Origin: Adiantum capillus-veneris
Lineage: Eukaryota > Streptophyta > Polypodiopsida > Polypodiales > Pteridaceae
Assembly (NCBI GenBank): GCA_014529385.2
Contig: CM043970.1
Span: 61,805,996 to 61,869,995, forward strand
Direction: 5' to 3'
Length of the DNA: 64,000 bases
Position 1 is the first letter of the stretch, and each line of letters opens with the position of its first letter. The notes under the pieces are model-generated. The model saw nothing but the letters and a program-made list of their open reading frames with translations, was not told where the DNA came from and did no database searches. The position numbers and the translations under genes were made by a program. This document shows, piece after piece, positions 1 through 11,407 of the stretch.

Positions 1-223
1 TTTGGATGAAAAAACCCTTGGGGAGTTCAAGGGAAAAACCCAAGCCCCTATACAATATAGAAATATGAACCAGCGATGATGATGTGAAAGTGAATTGTGT
101 ATCTATGTACAAAATATACAAGTGACTCAGAGATCACAATGTGCAAATGTGGAGTGTGCATAGTGCACGGTACCTATAGGATTACAATGTCATATGTACA
201 AAGCTACCACAATAGCAGAGAAG
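1..223 (-). mobile_element. Ty1/copia 3' noncoding end, probably partial 3' LTR
   Basis: This stretch lies directly downstream of the copia pol stop codon on the minus strand. Read on the minus strand it contains the repeated 'gggtttttccc' type motif common in the R/U5 part of plant copia LTRs. The LTR start could not be fixed and the element runs off the left edge, so the assignment rests on position and composition only. Confidence 0.5.
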
Positions 224-951
224 CTAATCTAGAAAGAGTGAGGCCAAAGCAACTCCAAGCTCCGAGCACAAGAGGATGAAACGTGACTCGTTGAGGCCTT
301 TGGTAAGAATGTCTGCGATCATCTGGTCACTTGGGCAGTGTTCAACCATAATGGTTCCTTTGCGTACTTCATACCTGACATAATGATAATGGACAGCAAT
401 GTGCTTTGAATTATTATGTTGAATGTAGGATCTTTTGCAAGACTAATAGCACTTTCGTTGTCACACCGCAAGGGTGTGCTAGAAAGAGGAGAGTGATCAA
501 TATCAACCAGCATTTGTCGAAGCCAGATCAGCTCACAAGCTGCAAGTGATGCCGCAACATATTCTGACTCGGTTGTAGAAATTGCAACACAGCTTTGTTT
601 CTTGCTGGTCCAAGAAACAAGACAACCATTTATAAAGAAGCAATTTCCACTAGTAGATCGTATAGATAAATGTGAGCATGCCCAGTATGCATCTGTGTAA
701 CCCAAAAGAGAAAGAGATTGCATGGAATCCGATGTGACTTGTCGACGATAAACCAAACCAAAATCTGTAGTGCCTTTCAAGTATTTCAATACACGCTTTG
801 CTGCATACCAATGCTTAAGAGAAGGATGTGCAAGATGTTGTCCAAGATAATTAGCAACAAACAGAATATCAGGACGAGTATTCATGCCAACAAACTGAAG
901 ACATCCAATCAAGTTAGCATAAGGTTGATTTGTGACAAAGTTGACCGCCAT
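224..951 (-). pseudogene. Copia RNase H and pol C-terminus (broken)
   Basis: RNase H removes the RNA strand of the RNA-DNA hybrid during reverse transcription. The minus-strand translation shows the copia hallmarks: RPDILFVANYLGQ, the connection motif AKRVLKYLKGT, GYTDAYWA (an active-site Asp), SWTSKKQSCVAISTTESEYVA (active-site Glu in TESEY) and LRCDNESAISLAKDPTFN. Near 440 the frame shifts. The neighbouring frame continues with KHIAVHYHYVR and ADILTKGL to the stop at 224-226. The segment overlaps the RT fragment at its upstream end in another frame. Identity is clear; the frameshift makes it a pseudogene. Confidence 0.88.
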
Positions 952-1739
952 TGTCAGAAGTGTTCTTCGTAGAGCTCACAAGACAAGGTGTGTTGGCCGA
1001 ATGTACGGTTTCCATACCAAATTTTTGAATAGTATCGGCAATAAACTTTGACTGTCGAAGGAATAAAATACCTTTTGTACGATTTCGTTGGATCTGAATG
1101 TCAAGACACGAGTGAATCTCTCCATGATCCACCATATCAAATGCAAAAGACAATAACTTTTTCACTTGCTGAAGAAATCTCAAATCATTGAAAACAAGGA
1201 TGGTATCATCCACATAAAGAGAAAGAATCACAAAGCTGCTACCTTGGAATTTTATGTATAAGTTGGGGTCTGAAGAGCAAGAGATGAATCCTTTAGAGGT
1301 GAAAAAAAGATTGAATTTTGTATACCAGGCCCGCGAAGCTTGTTTGAGACCATATAGTGCCTTATGGAGTTGAGCAACAAGGTCCTGCAATAACAAACCC
1401 TTCTGGTTGTTCCATATAAATTTCCTCTTCCAAGTCACCATTAAGAAAAGTAGTTCGCACATCCATTTGATGAGCTTCTAAATCAAATTGAACAGAAGAT
1501 GCCAATAAAACTCGAACACTTGTAATGCGAACAACTGGTGAAAAGGTCTCTTGATGTTCAACACCAGCTACTTGGGAGTAACCTTTTGGAACTAGATGTG
1601 CCTTGAACTTGTCAAAATATCCATCTACTTTTTCTTTTGTCTTATACACCCACTTACACTTAATAGCTGTACGACCAGGAGGTAGTTCAATTAGTATCCA
1701 TGTACCTTTAGAGATAAGAGAATCGTACTCTGCTTCCAT
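914..1739 (-). pseudogene. Copia reverse transcriptase (two overlapping frames)
   Basis: The upstream part (1362-1739) has EAEYDSLISKGTW, KCKWVYKTKEK, ETFSPVVRITSVR and HQMDVRTTFLNGDLEEEIYM, the first half of the copia RT palm. The downstream part (914-1462) has LHKALYGLKQASRAWY and the catalytic LYVDDTILVF box. A frameshift between 1362 and 1462 separates the halves. Both conserved acidic blocks (MDVRTTFLNG, normally DVKTAFLNG, and YVDD) are still readable, so decay is moderate. Confidence 0.9.
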
Positions 1740-2475
1740 AGCCTCTTGCCATTGATCCTTTGTGGTGAAGAGATAGCTTCACCATAAGTAACGGGACCTT
1801 CAGAAGTAGAGAAAGCATTACCAACAATATCGTCATAAACATGACATGAGCCATGTTCAAAATCAATAGGCAGATCAACAAAAATATCAGTATCATCATT
1901 GGTAACATTCGGAATGGATGGTTGTGAAGAGAAAAGCTGCTCTATAGGAAGAGTTTTATCATTTGAAAGAAATGGAAAAGCCTGAAGCAATGATTTAGTA
2001 TCATCAGAATCACCATGAGCCTCCCATAAGTTGTTCGTTAAAAGTGGCATCACGATTCACAATTACTTTCTTGGAGGAAGGGTCATAGAATTTGTAACCT
2101 TTGGAAGTGTCAGAATATCCAATAAAAATAACTTTAAGACCATGAGCATCAAGCTTTGTTCGTGTTTCTTTGGGAATATGAATATAAGCAATGCATCCAA
2201 AGGTTCAAAAATGAGATACAGAAGAATGTCACCTGTCCAGATGTGATGGGTATCTTACCAGAGGGTGCAATAGTAGGAAGATGATTCTGAATAAATACTA
2301 TTGTCAAAGTAGCTTCAGCCCAGAAAACACGAGATAAACCAAAATGAATCAGCATACATCTTACAGCATTGAGAATAGTGCGATTCTTTCGTTCAGCAAC
2401 GCCGTTCTATTGAGGTGAATATGGAATAGTGTGTTCATGATGAATTCCATTGTCAGCATAGTAACTCACAAACTC
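1691..2475 (-). pseudogene. Copia integrase C-terminal part and linker (broken)
   Basis: Minus-strand translation in shifting frames gives the distal integrase block (FWAEATLTIVFIQNHLPT at 2149-2355), then a linker rich in acidic and Ser/Thr residues typical of the copia IN-RT spacer (1691-2053). The region between 2356 and 2475 reads as the 'ERKNRTIL' portion before the catalytic Glu, broken by stops. Only family-level assignment is justified. Confidence 0.75.
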
Positions 2476-3283
2476 TCAAGAAACATATTTTCCTCCATTG
2501 TCACTACGGAGCTTCTTAAGGCGACGACTGGTTTGAAGTTCCGCAGCCTTGTGAAATTGTTTGAAAACAGATAAGGCCTCAGATTTCTGTCTAAGTAGAA
2601 ATACAGTCGTATATTGTGAGAACTTATCAATAAAAGTAATGAAGTAGCGATAGTGTGATCTGGAAGAAGGTAGAGGTCCATATATATCAGTATAAACAAG
2701 ATCCAATATGTCATGAGAATGAGTTGTATTTGAAAGAGGAAAGGGTTTACGATTGTGTTTCCCAAGAGCACAAAACTCACAAATTTCCATATGGGGATGG
2801 GCTTTAAGATCCATGCCATGAACAAGATCACGACACTGAAGATCAAGGAGTTTTGAGAAATCAGCATGAATAAAACGGTGATGCCATACTTTGCAATCAT
2901 GATCACCTGGAGCAGTGAAAAAATTTGCTATAGCATCGTTGAAAGAGAGTTCAAACAAATTACCATTTCGAGGAGCAGTGGCTATAGTCTGTCCATCTTT
3001 CTCAATACGGCATTTGGTATAATCAAATCCAACAAACAGACCAAGATCAACAAGTCTAGCAAATGAAAGAAGATTAAGTTGAAGATCTGGTACATGTAAT
3101 ACTACTCGCAAAATTCGAGTGGAAGAAGATAAGGTACCAAGATATAAGTGTCCAATACCCTTTACTTGACAAGTAGTTTCAACAGTAAGATAAACAACAC
3201 GTTGAACTGGTAGTGGATGATAGTTATGGAGCCACTTAGACTGATATGTCATATTTCCTGTAGCACCAGAATCGACAATAAAA
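2476..3283 (-). pseudogene. Copia protease, GAG-pre-integrase and integrase core
   Basis: The segment begins with an aspartic protease active site D-S-G-A (Asp-Ser-Gly at 3265-3273) in the context VDSGATGNMT. It continues with LHVPDLQLNLLSFARL, a GAG-pre-integrase block (KVWHHRFIHADFSKL, then CEFCALGKHNRKPF) and the integrase core with the first two catalytic Asp contexts (LVYTDIYGPL and LRSDNGGKYVS). The open frame is long for such an old element (258 codons), but it ends before the catalytic Glu. The product would cut the polyprotein and insert cDNA if intact. Confidence 0.9.
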
Positions 3284-3414
3284 AGTGATCCATCTGGTAC
3301 ATGAAATATTCTGTCTGGAGCAACTGAACATAGGATGTAGCTTGTTTCTGGTACAATATTGTTTCAATATTCAATAGCATATGCTCTATTACGATCTGTG
3401 TCAAATCGACGCTT

Positions 3415-3480
3415 ATAGCACATATGATTGGGATGATCAGATCGCCCGCAATATTCACAAGAAGAAGAAGAAGAAGAGTC
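3415..3480 (-). pseudogene. Copia gag nucleocapsid zinc knuckle
   Basis: The minus strand encodes CEYCGRSDHPNHMC, a perfect C-x2-C-x4-H-x4-C retroviral-type zinc knuckle, preceded by a run of acidic/basic codons (the TTC repeats of the plus strand). It is followed by a stop in this frame before the protease. It is the last recognisable gag part before the element is cut off at about 3486. Confidence 0.85.
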
Positions 3481-3486
3481 TATAGA

Positions 3487-4150
3487 TTATTTATTACTAG
3501 TAGGCTCTACCTTTTTTATAACTAAGAGCACTTGTGCCGATCTCCAAGATTTTAGAGTCGGAAACATGGTGGCAACGTCCGATGTTAAATTTAGCTTGAT
3601 GCTAGAAAGTTTATCTTGTGTGCGTTCGGGCTTTTCAATAGTTAGTAACAAATCCTACTCACCTTAATGGACTCTCTATATAATGTCTACATATGTTTAG
3701 CTTATAATTTGGATTCCGACATTCTTGTTATCGAACTTCCAGTATGAGCCAGAGCTATTCCCATGGCTTATTTATCGAATGCGTCATCCTAAACTTGCAA
3801 TATGAATTTTTGTATGTGGGAAGATTATTATTGCAGGTGCCAAGGTATATTGGACATTTTTATAATGGTAGCACCTCTATAATGATGGTTAAAGGTCTTT
3901 CTTGCATTTGAACAATAAAAATCATTGTGGTTTCAGGATGAAAATCAGATTAATGAGGCTCTCGAGAAGACATATCCAATCTTGGCACCATTTAGAACAC
4001 TTCAACTTTGGTACGTAACATTATGACCTTTTGGAACCTGCACTCATTGCTCACCTAAAACATTAATGTGAGCATTTAGCTTAGATCGACTAGATATTCT
4101 ATCTAACTACTTGTATTAAATTTGGATTTCAGATCATAATTTAGTGGTTA
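3487..4150 (+). pseudogene. TBP-like gene copy A, 3' exons (disrupted)
   Basis: Three plus-strand exons match the second half of TATA-box-binding protein, the general transcription factor whose saddle-shaped repeats bind TATA boxes. Exon 3548-3640 gives DFRVGNMVATSDVKFSLMLE (family: [20 protein letters not shown]), followed by donor GTTAGT. Exon 3743-3844 gives YEPELFPWLIYRM, then HPKLAI, an in-frame TGA at 3803-3805, and CGKIIIAGAK. Exon 3937-4010 gives NEALEKTYPILAPFRTLQL, then donor GTACGT. Joining the last exon to the next acceptor (4131-4132) would create a stop after LQL, matching where plant TBPs end. The introns are retained, so this is a DNA-level copy, not a retroposed one. The stop and missing 5' exons make it a pseudogene. 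Confidence 0.85.
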
Positions 4151-5950
4151 TGAGGATGTTGCAGATCGTAGAGCTGAAAAATTTTTGACACCAAGAATCT
4201 TCAAAAAATCATGTCGATGCTAAAAAGGTTATTAATTACATCAGAGGCAAACTTGTCGGATCACTTCAAAATTCCACTTTATCAAGGTTTTTGGGTTTAT
4301 TTTTGTACATCACTTCAACATTCCAAGTGATCAAGGCTTTGAGAGAACACTTCAAAGCCATGGCATGACTGAACATTGCACTTAATTTCATGCTCTCCGT
4401 GTTTATTATTGAGAAACAATAAAAAGGCATAAAAATGCCAATCTCTAAAGTTTAGAAATTCTATATGCTTATACCTCTCTATTCGTGTCTATTTGTTCCT
4501 TTAAAACACTCTTGAATTTATGATTCATAAATGAAGAATCAAGCATCTCAAAATATGTATGTGGACACTCTTTGCAAATATAGCAATATATAAATTGTTG
4601 TTTCAACGCCTTATATGTAGATAATGAACTCACATCCCAAATTGAACCCTTTTTTGTAAGCTCCCTCCCCCCACAATGGTCCCATTGTACGATGTGTACT
4701 GATGCTTCCAGTTTTGAAAAAAGGCATATCCCAACTCTCTTCCCTCAACCCCTCCCACCTCATATAGCCATGTGGTTTCCTCTAATAGCCTCCTCTCGTA
4801 TGTTGAATCTCCTCCTTGCCTTGGGTGCCATCTGCAGAACCTTTTGCCAGCTTTCCCACTTTATTTCAAAGGGGGCATCTTTAGATATTTTCCCTAATCA
4901 ACCCCTTAATTTGTGTAATTACACCACATATATACTATGGCATCGAGGGATTTCACTCAAGGTTACCATATGGTACCATGTGAGTGTACAAGAGGGGGGT
5001 TACACAAGGTTAGGAAGGTGCATTTTATAGAGAAAAGTTTTGTATATAGAGGTAAATAAGGGGAATTTGATGCACTTAGGTGACGCCTCCTTGTTTCTCC
5101 TAGTGAATCCCCCAAACATTGAGGGATAAAAAATTGGGTTATATCTGAGGACCATCAATACTAGAGGGGTGGTGGGACGTAAATAGCTAGTCTCTAAAAA
5201 TATCCATAGAATTTACATTAACAAAAACATGAAGCTAATGAATGAAGGAAAATGGATCCAACCATGCAATCATGCAACGCTCACCCAAATAGTTTAGCTT
5301 TGCAGGTTGAGCTTTCCTCATGTAATTACCCCAAGGTTGAGGGTTTGAGGCTCACGAGATGTGTTCTTGGGGTGTCCACCATGGAATATGTAAGATAGCA
5401 CGTACGTTCAACGAAAGGGTATTAAATTTGCTAAAGCCTCATAGAATTTACTGTACATTAGGGCCATAATTAATCGATATAGATAAGTTTAATGAAGGGG
5501 GGTTCTGAATCCAAAACATAAAGAAATATGAATACATTTGTTTATGATCACCTAGTGCTACATTGCTTTAGCTGCTATACATATGAAGAAACAATTGATG
5601 ACATACACAAGCTAGATTATTGTCTTTTGAGGCCTTTCATGTATCGATTTATTGTTGCACATAAATTCATGAAATTTATAATGCAGTGTTTCCCTGTTGT
5701 AATCACGCGCATTAGAGAGCCTAATGCTCCATCAATTTTTTCCACTGGAAAAATGTTGAGAACTCTCTCTCTCTCTCTCTCTCTCTCTTTGCAATGTATA
5801 AAGATATAATCCTCGAGCTTAGGCTTCTTGTATACCATAATTTATGATCTTCAATTACCAAAGTTAAGCTTATGTATTTCTAACAATTCCAAAACTATAT
5901 GTAGCGTCGGTGCAAAGAGCGTTGAATAGTCTTGCACAACGATGACAAAG
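3977..5950 (+). repeat. TBP-array unit, first copy (direct repeat with 9312-11534)
   Basis: From the last TBP exon through about 1.6 kb of downstream sequence to the next copy's exons, this segment is repeated in the same order at 9312-11534 with only scattered differences. The stretch 4151-5300 has no recognised gene; it is the spacer between tandem TBP-like copies. This copy lacks about 239 bp present in the other (10862-11100). Confidence 0.85.
5760..5788. repeat. (CT)n microsatellite in a TBP-copy intron
   Basis: Simple CT repeat directly after the splice donor region of the exon ending in SIFSTGKM. The same position in the third copy carries a much longer CT tract (11332-11403), so the repeat expanded after duplication. 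Confidence 0.95.
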
Positions 5951-6334
5951 GTATTGACCACCTTTTTCTACTTTTGTTATTGTATCATAGGAGTACACTA
6001 GACTAAATAAGGGAGTAGATGTTAGATGGGAGCCTTCGAAAGAGATGTAGGTTTAATTTGCAATGCATATCTTCTTTGTGACACAAATTATTATTGTTTC
6101 TTTTTTAAAGTTTGCTACAATAATGAAAAAATTTCAACTTGGTGCCCCATTCATGGTATGATTTTGTTTCTATATGTTATTTATTACTAGTAGGCTCTAC
6201 CTTTCTTTATAACTAAGAGCACTTGTGCCGGTCTGTAGGATTTATGAGTCGGAAACATCGTGGCAACGTCTGATGTTAAATCTAGCTTGATGCTAGAAAG
6301 TTTATCTTTTGTTCTTTCAAACTTTTCAACTGTT

Positions 6335-6462
6335 AGTAACAAATCCTACTCACCTTAGTCGACTCTCTATTGTCTACATATTTCTAGTATATTTTAACCC
6401 AAATCATAAGCTAAGATATGTAGACAATAGAGAGTTTATTAAGGTGAGTAGGATTTGTTACT
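6335..6462. repeat. Inverted repeat inside TBP-like copy B
   Basis: Left arm 6335-6381 and right arm 6416-6462 are reverse complements over about 47 bp with roughly three mismatches, separated by a 34-bp spacer. The left arm is normal TBP-copy intron sequence (also at 3636-3690). The right arm is an inverted duplicate of it that replaces the exon start encoding YEPELFP. Confidence 0.85.
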
Positions 6463-6649
6463 GACCGTTCTATGGCTTTTTATCGAATACCTTAGCCTAA
6501 ACTTGCAATACAATTTCTTGTCTTTGGGAAGATTATTATTGGAGGGACGTAATTTTTTGGCCAGCGTTTTTTTGGAATCCGGTGAGCATATTCCAAAAAT
6601 ATTCTTTCCTAACTTCTCAACTTTATTCTCTCCCTTGATCCTCCATTGG

Positions 6650-6711
<62 letters not shown>
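6650..6711. repeat. (CT)n microsatellite
   Basis: Uninterrupted CT repeat near the left end of the unassigned insertion. It produces long Leu-Ser or Arg-Glu open frames that are not genes. Confidence 0.97.
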
Positions 6712-6713
<2 letters not shown>

Positions 6714-6819
6714 GTGTGTCTGTGCTTTGCCGATGGTTGTATGTGTGATTTAAAAAAAATGGTGTAAATGGTTCTACCATTCTGCCACCCAAGCTTCTTC
6801 TTCTCCACCATCATTTGCT

Positions 6820-6825
6820 TCTCTC

Positions 6826-6902
<77 letters not shown>
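6820..6902. repeat. (CT)n-(CA)n compound microsatellite
   Basis: CT repeat to about 6865 followed immediately by CA repeat to about 6902. Open frames across it are low-complexity artefacts. Confidence 0.97.
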
Positions 6903-6903
<1 letters not shown>

Positions 6904-9199
6904 ATGCAACTTGTCTTCTCAAATGTTGTCATATATGTTGGGCAACAAGATTAACCACCAACGTGATAAGTGTCCATCTATTTTGTCACACTTGTGAGTA
7001 CTCATTCACATACACATTTGTATACAAACATGGAAAATATACCCATAGCAAAGCACAAACACTCTTTTCAAACATCATGCTATACACCATACAACATGAT
7101 AAGCTATCACCTGGACAATGATATATGCACAAAAATCGTTTGCAATAAATCAATTTTAACGGTTAACACTCCATAATAATGAAATTTAATTTTGAACAAC
7201 ATTTATAGATTGCAATTAAAAAACCACATACTGATATTAAAAGGATTTAAGTACACAACTTAAAGCAACTACTACAATAAGATAGATATGAAAAAAAGAT
7301 CTAAAATATGCTAATATGTTGGCTCCATTGGCTACTCCTTGCATACTAATGTATGCCATCCACATGTCGTTTGAACGATGCACACTCTTGTGGGTGCGAA
7401 AACCGTGTTCCCCCCAAATCATATTTGCATATTTGCAATGTTGGCTAGTGCGGAAACTTGATCGATATCCCCTTCTATTGGATGTGCATTGAAATCAAGG
7501 TTTTGCATGGCGTTGAATATTGAGCTTGTGGCCTTGTTGACTGCACGGAGAGCGTCCATGCAGTTGTGTGCATGTTTGTTTTGCATACAACATTCATAGC
7601 ATATACATTGTTGAGAATGTAATTGGCATGCACATTGTTGATGGGGTCAACACAGGGAGGGGGTTGAACACTTTGATTGCATTGTCCGCAATTTCCCCTA
7701 GGCATGGTAAATATGTGAATGAGAGAAAACTAAAAGAATAACTTTAGAAAATAGATATTTAATTAGCATGACTTGCACATGAATGAATGAATGAAACTAG
7801 TGTTATTTTGGCTATTAATAAGAAAAACCCAAGCATCTTTACTTCACTCCTACCATGTCCTCCGTAATATTTTCACATAAAATATTACGAAGAAATCAAA
7901 ACTCACTTAAAGATTGACCACCATCGATTGAGTTGGTTTAAAAAATTAAACACAATTACAAAAAAAAACATAGTGGCAAACACATAGCGAAAAGTGAAAA
8001 AATTAAAACAAAAGTATGACCAACGAGTAAGTTTTGGTATGTAATGCTTACATAGAGAATAAGTTAATATGGAGTAATCAATACAAGTTGGGATTTAGGT
8101 TCCCAATGGCCCCAAAAATCCTTTGGGGGTTGCGCTAGTGGGGCATGTGCAGGTGGGGGCTCCATGGGGAGTGTGGGAGAAAGTGGCCGATAGAGAGGTT
8201 GACCATGGCTTGGTCAACCTGGAACTATGGCTGGAGGTCTACGCAGAGGAGGAGGAGATGGCACAATCAACTCTTGGTGATGTCATAAAGGAGACAAGGT
8301 GGTTGTGAGACTGGTGGCTGTGACTATGCACTATGTGATATCTTGCCCACATGAAAAGTCAATCCCAAACTAGTAGGAAGCCGCTGCTATGGTTGAGTAC
8401 ATGCCAAAAATAATTTCTTAACCCAGTCAATGCTGAGATAATTTTGTTGTAGACCTCTATGAGTTTTGAGACAATTCGAGGATTTTTTGTCTTGATTTTA
8501 TCAATGTAAGCGTCATAGATTGTATTTTAATCACAAGCACATAGGATGTCTGGGTTTGATTCCCTCGGGTAGTGATTGCTTAGAAGATTGAGTAGGTGAT
8601 TGACAACCATCTATTTGCTTCCACACACCTGTGGTGGGTTGAGCTACGTCCTTGGATGACATTTTGGTATGTTGGTTTAGTTCTCACTATGCTAGCATCT
8701 TCTCATGGAATATCCACCGACACTCTGTCACCAACCTCATCATTTTTTTGACCCTCAAAGTTCTTATACTTCCTCACCATGGAATCTAGGTCAAAGAGCT
8801 CATCCACATTGTTCGTGAACGATGTGGAGGCGCCTAGGTCACATACCTTGTCAATCGTTGGCTCACCTAAAACGTGGCATATATTTAGTATACATAACAA
8901 AGTAGCATGCTTCCTATTCTATAAAATCACCAACTTACCTACAGGCTCCTCATACACATTACCAAGGGCCAATCATCTTTCTACAATAGGTATCTCCCAT
9001 TGATAGTCTGGTACAATGCACTTGGTCTTAGTCACACAACAACAAAAAAGCAAAAGGGATGGTAATTGTGGACACATGGTAGAGAAAGACCACGACCGCA
9101 TGTTTTTTGGACAAAGCTTGTCCACAAGCCACACAATTTCCACCAATTATAGCAGTATCAACACTTGAGATAGGCTTGGAACGTGGAGTAGACACTAGA

Positions 9200-9202
<3 letters not shown>

Positions 9203-9281
<79 letters not shown>
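9203..9281. repeat. (CT)n microsatellite at insertion edge
   Basis: About 78 bp of CT repeat ending about 30 bp before TBP-array sequence resumes at 9312. It marks the right border of the insertion. Confidence 0.97.
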
Positions 9282-9282
<1 letters not shown>

Positions 9283-9311
9283 GGAATTTGCAAGACTCTT
9301 TAGGAATTTCT

Positions 9312-9520
9312 AATCTTGGCACCATTTAGAAAACTTCAACTTTGGTACGTAACATTATGACCTTCTGGCACCTAACTAAAACATGAATGTGAGCATTTAG
9401 CTTAGATCGACTAGATATTCTATCTCACTACTTGTATTAAATTTGGATTGCAAATCATAATTTAATGGTTATGAGGATTTTGCAATCGTAGAGCTAAAAA
9501 AGATTTGACACCAAGAATCT
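9312..9520 (+). pseudogene. TBP-like copy B, last exon tail
   Basis: The segment encodes ILAPFRKLQL, then donor GTACGT at 9345-9350, then an intron and a sequence matching 4133 onward. It corresponds to the C-terminal helix of TBP (family VLSEFRKIQQ). The front of this exon was lost to the insertion. The exon match is short, but the following 2 kb aligns with the first unit, which makes the assignment firm. Confidence 0.8.
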
Positions 9521-10655
9521 TCAAAAAAATCATGTCCATGCTAAAAAGGTTATTAGTTACATCAGAGGCAAACTTGTCAGATGTTTTTTGTAAATCACTT
9601 CAAAATTTCAATATATCAAAGTTTTTGGGTTTATTTTTTACATCACTTCAAAATTCCAAGTTATCAAGGCTTTGAGAGAACACTTCAAAGGCATGGCATG
9701 AGTGAACATCGAACTTAATTTCATGCTCTCCATGTTTATTATTGAGAAACAATAAAAAGGCATAAAATTGCCAATCTCTAAACTCTAGAAATTCTATATG
9801 TTTATACCTCTCTATTCGTGCCTATTTGTTCCATTAAAACACTTGTTAAATTAAGAGTCATGAAGAATCAAGAATCTCAAAATATGTATGTGGACACTCT
9901 TTGCAAATATACCAATATATAAATTGTTGTTTCAATGCCTTATATGTAGATAATGCGCTCATATCCCAAATTGAACCCTTTTTTGTACCTCCCCCCACAA
10001 TGGTCCCATTGTACGATGTGTGATGCTTCCATTTTTTTTTAAAAGGCATCCAACTCTCTTCTCTCAAGCCCTCCCACCTTGTATAGCCATGTGGTTTCCT
10101 CTAATAGCTTGCTCTCAATGACAATAAACATGGGCATGTGGTACATGCTCTCATATGCCACATACCTATACTGAATCTCCTCCTTGCCCTGGGTGCCATC
10201 TGCAAAACCTTTTGTCATCCTTCCCACTTCATTCCAAAGGGGGCATCTTTAGATATTTTCCCTAATGAACCCCTTTGTATAATTACACCTACTATGGCAT
10301 CGAGGGATTCACTCAGGGTTACCATATGGTACCATGTGAGTGTACAAGAGGGGGGGTTACACAAGGTTAGGATGGTGCATTTTTACAAAGAAAATTTTTG
10401 TATATAGTGGTAAATAAGGGGAATTTGATGCACTTAGGTGACCTCTCCTTGTTTCTCCTAGTGAATCCCCCAAACATTGAGGGATGAAAAATTGGGCTAT
10501 ATTTGAGGACCATCAATACTCAAGGGGTGGTGGGATGTAAATAGCTAGTCTCTAAAAATATTAATCATAGAATTTACATTAACAAAAACATGAAGGAAAA
10601 TGGATCCAACCATTCAATAATGCAACGCTCACCCAAATAGTTTAGCTTTTTGCAA

Positions 10656-11331
10656 GTTGAGCTTTCCTCATGTAATTACCCCAAGGTTGAGTGTTTGAAG
10701 CTCACGAGATGTGTTCTTGGGGTGTCCACTATGGAATATGTAAGATAGAATGTGCATTCAACGGAAGGGTATTAAATTTTTTAAATCCTCATGGAATTTA
10801 CTATACAATTGGGCCATAATTAAATGAAGGGGGTTTTTAAATTTAAAACATAAAGAAACATGATATCATATTAGAGAGTTTGAGACTTTAGAACCAATTT
10901 GGGAATCTTCAATGTCTTAAAGATTTGGCCATATGGACAAATCTCAATGTCTTTTTAAAGGCCAAATACTTCCACAAGGCAATACTTGAAAAGCTCTTTC
11001 AAGACATGCTCGCAAAACTTAGCCATGTGGTCAAATGATCTTAAGCTCATTTTGAAAGTGGGAATTAGAAAATTCCCAAATTCACTAATAAAGTGTTTGA
11101 ATACATTTGTTTATGATCACCTAGTGCTACATTGCTTTAGCTACTATACATATGAAGAAACAATTGATGGCATACAAAAGCTAGATTATTGTCTTTTGAA
11201 GCCTTTCATGTATCGATGTAATGTTGCACATAAATTCATGAAATTTATGATGCAACATTTCCCTGTTGTAATCATGCTATTAGAGAGCCTAATGCTACAA
11301 CATCAATTTTTTCCACAAGAAACATTGTGAG

Positions 11332-11407
<76 letters not shown>

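Larger units (their letters stand above)
224..3480 (-). mobile_element. Decayed Ty1/copia retrotransposon, truncated in gag
   Basis: On the minus strand the order is gag zinc knuckle, protease, GAG-pre-integrase, integrase, reverse transcriptase, RNase H. Integrase preceding RT identifies Ty1/copia. Several frameshifts and stops split the polyprotein, so it is not functional. The 5' part (LTR, most of gag) is missing: at about 3486 the sequence changes abruptly into an intron of a TBP-like gene copy. The last pol codons (ADILTKGL followed by a stop at 224-226) match the usual copia C-terminus. Confidence 0.9.
5306..6549 (+). pseudogene. TBP-like gene copy B (most complete, disrupted)
   Basis: Exons with plausible splice sites follow TBP order. 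A possible short exon at 5306-5335 (VELSSCNYPK, compare ...NAEYNPK) comes first. Exon 5687-about 5755 has FPVVITRIREPN and SIFSTGKM (family: FAAVIMRIREPK, ALIFASGKM). Exon 5905-5950 has VGAKSVE, a stop, then SCTTMTK (family CTGAKSED). Exon 6111-6155 has FATIMKKFQLGAPFM (family YARIVQKLGFPAKFK). Exon 6239-6331 (VGNIVATSDVK) carries an in-frame TGA. The last is a partial exon near 6490-6549 with PKLAIQFLVFGKIIIGGT. The YEPELFP part is replaced by an inverted repeat, and the rest is cut off by the insertion beginning near 6550. The N-terminal exon was not found. It is nonfunctional as it stands. Confidence 0.82.
6550..9311. other. 2.8 kb insertion/replacement inside TBP-like copy B, unassigned
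   Basis: TBP homology stops at about 6549 in one exon and resumes at 9312 inside the next, so this segment replaces the intron and part of an exon. It is bordered by (CT)n tracts (6650-6711, 6820-6865 with adjoining (CA)n, and 9203-9281). On the minus strand there are short open frames at 8703-8900 and 7475-7705 and a proline-rich stretch at about 8100-8290, none of which I recognise. No transposon ends or target duplication were identified. Confidence 0.55.

Noticed and set aside
97-279. 60-codon plus-strand frame
   Set aside because: Antisense to the copia pol end and LTR; no independent evidence of coding.
5528-5809. 93-codon plus-strand frame taken as one protein
   Set aside because: It runs through an intron, one TBP exon and a CT tract; only the part at about 5687-5755 is coding-like.
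6439-7121. Overlapping open frames with Arg-Glu, Ser-Leu or Thr-His runs
   Set aside because: Products of (CT)n and (CA)n microsatellites.
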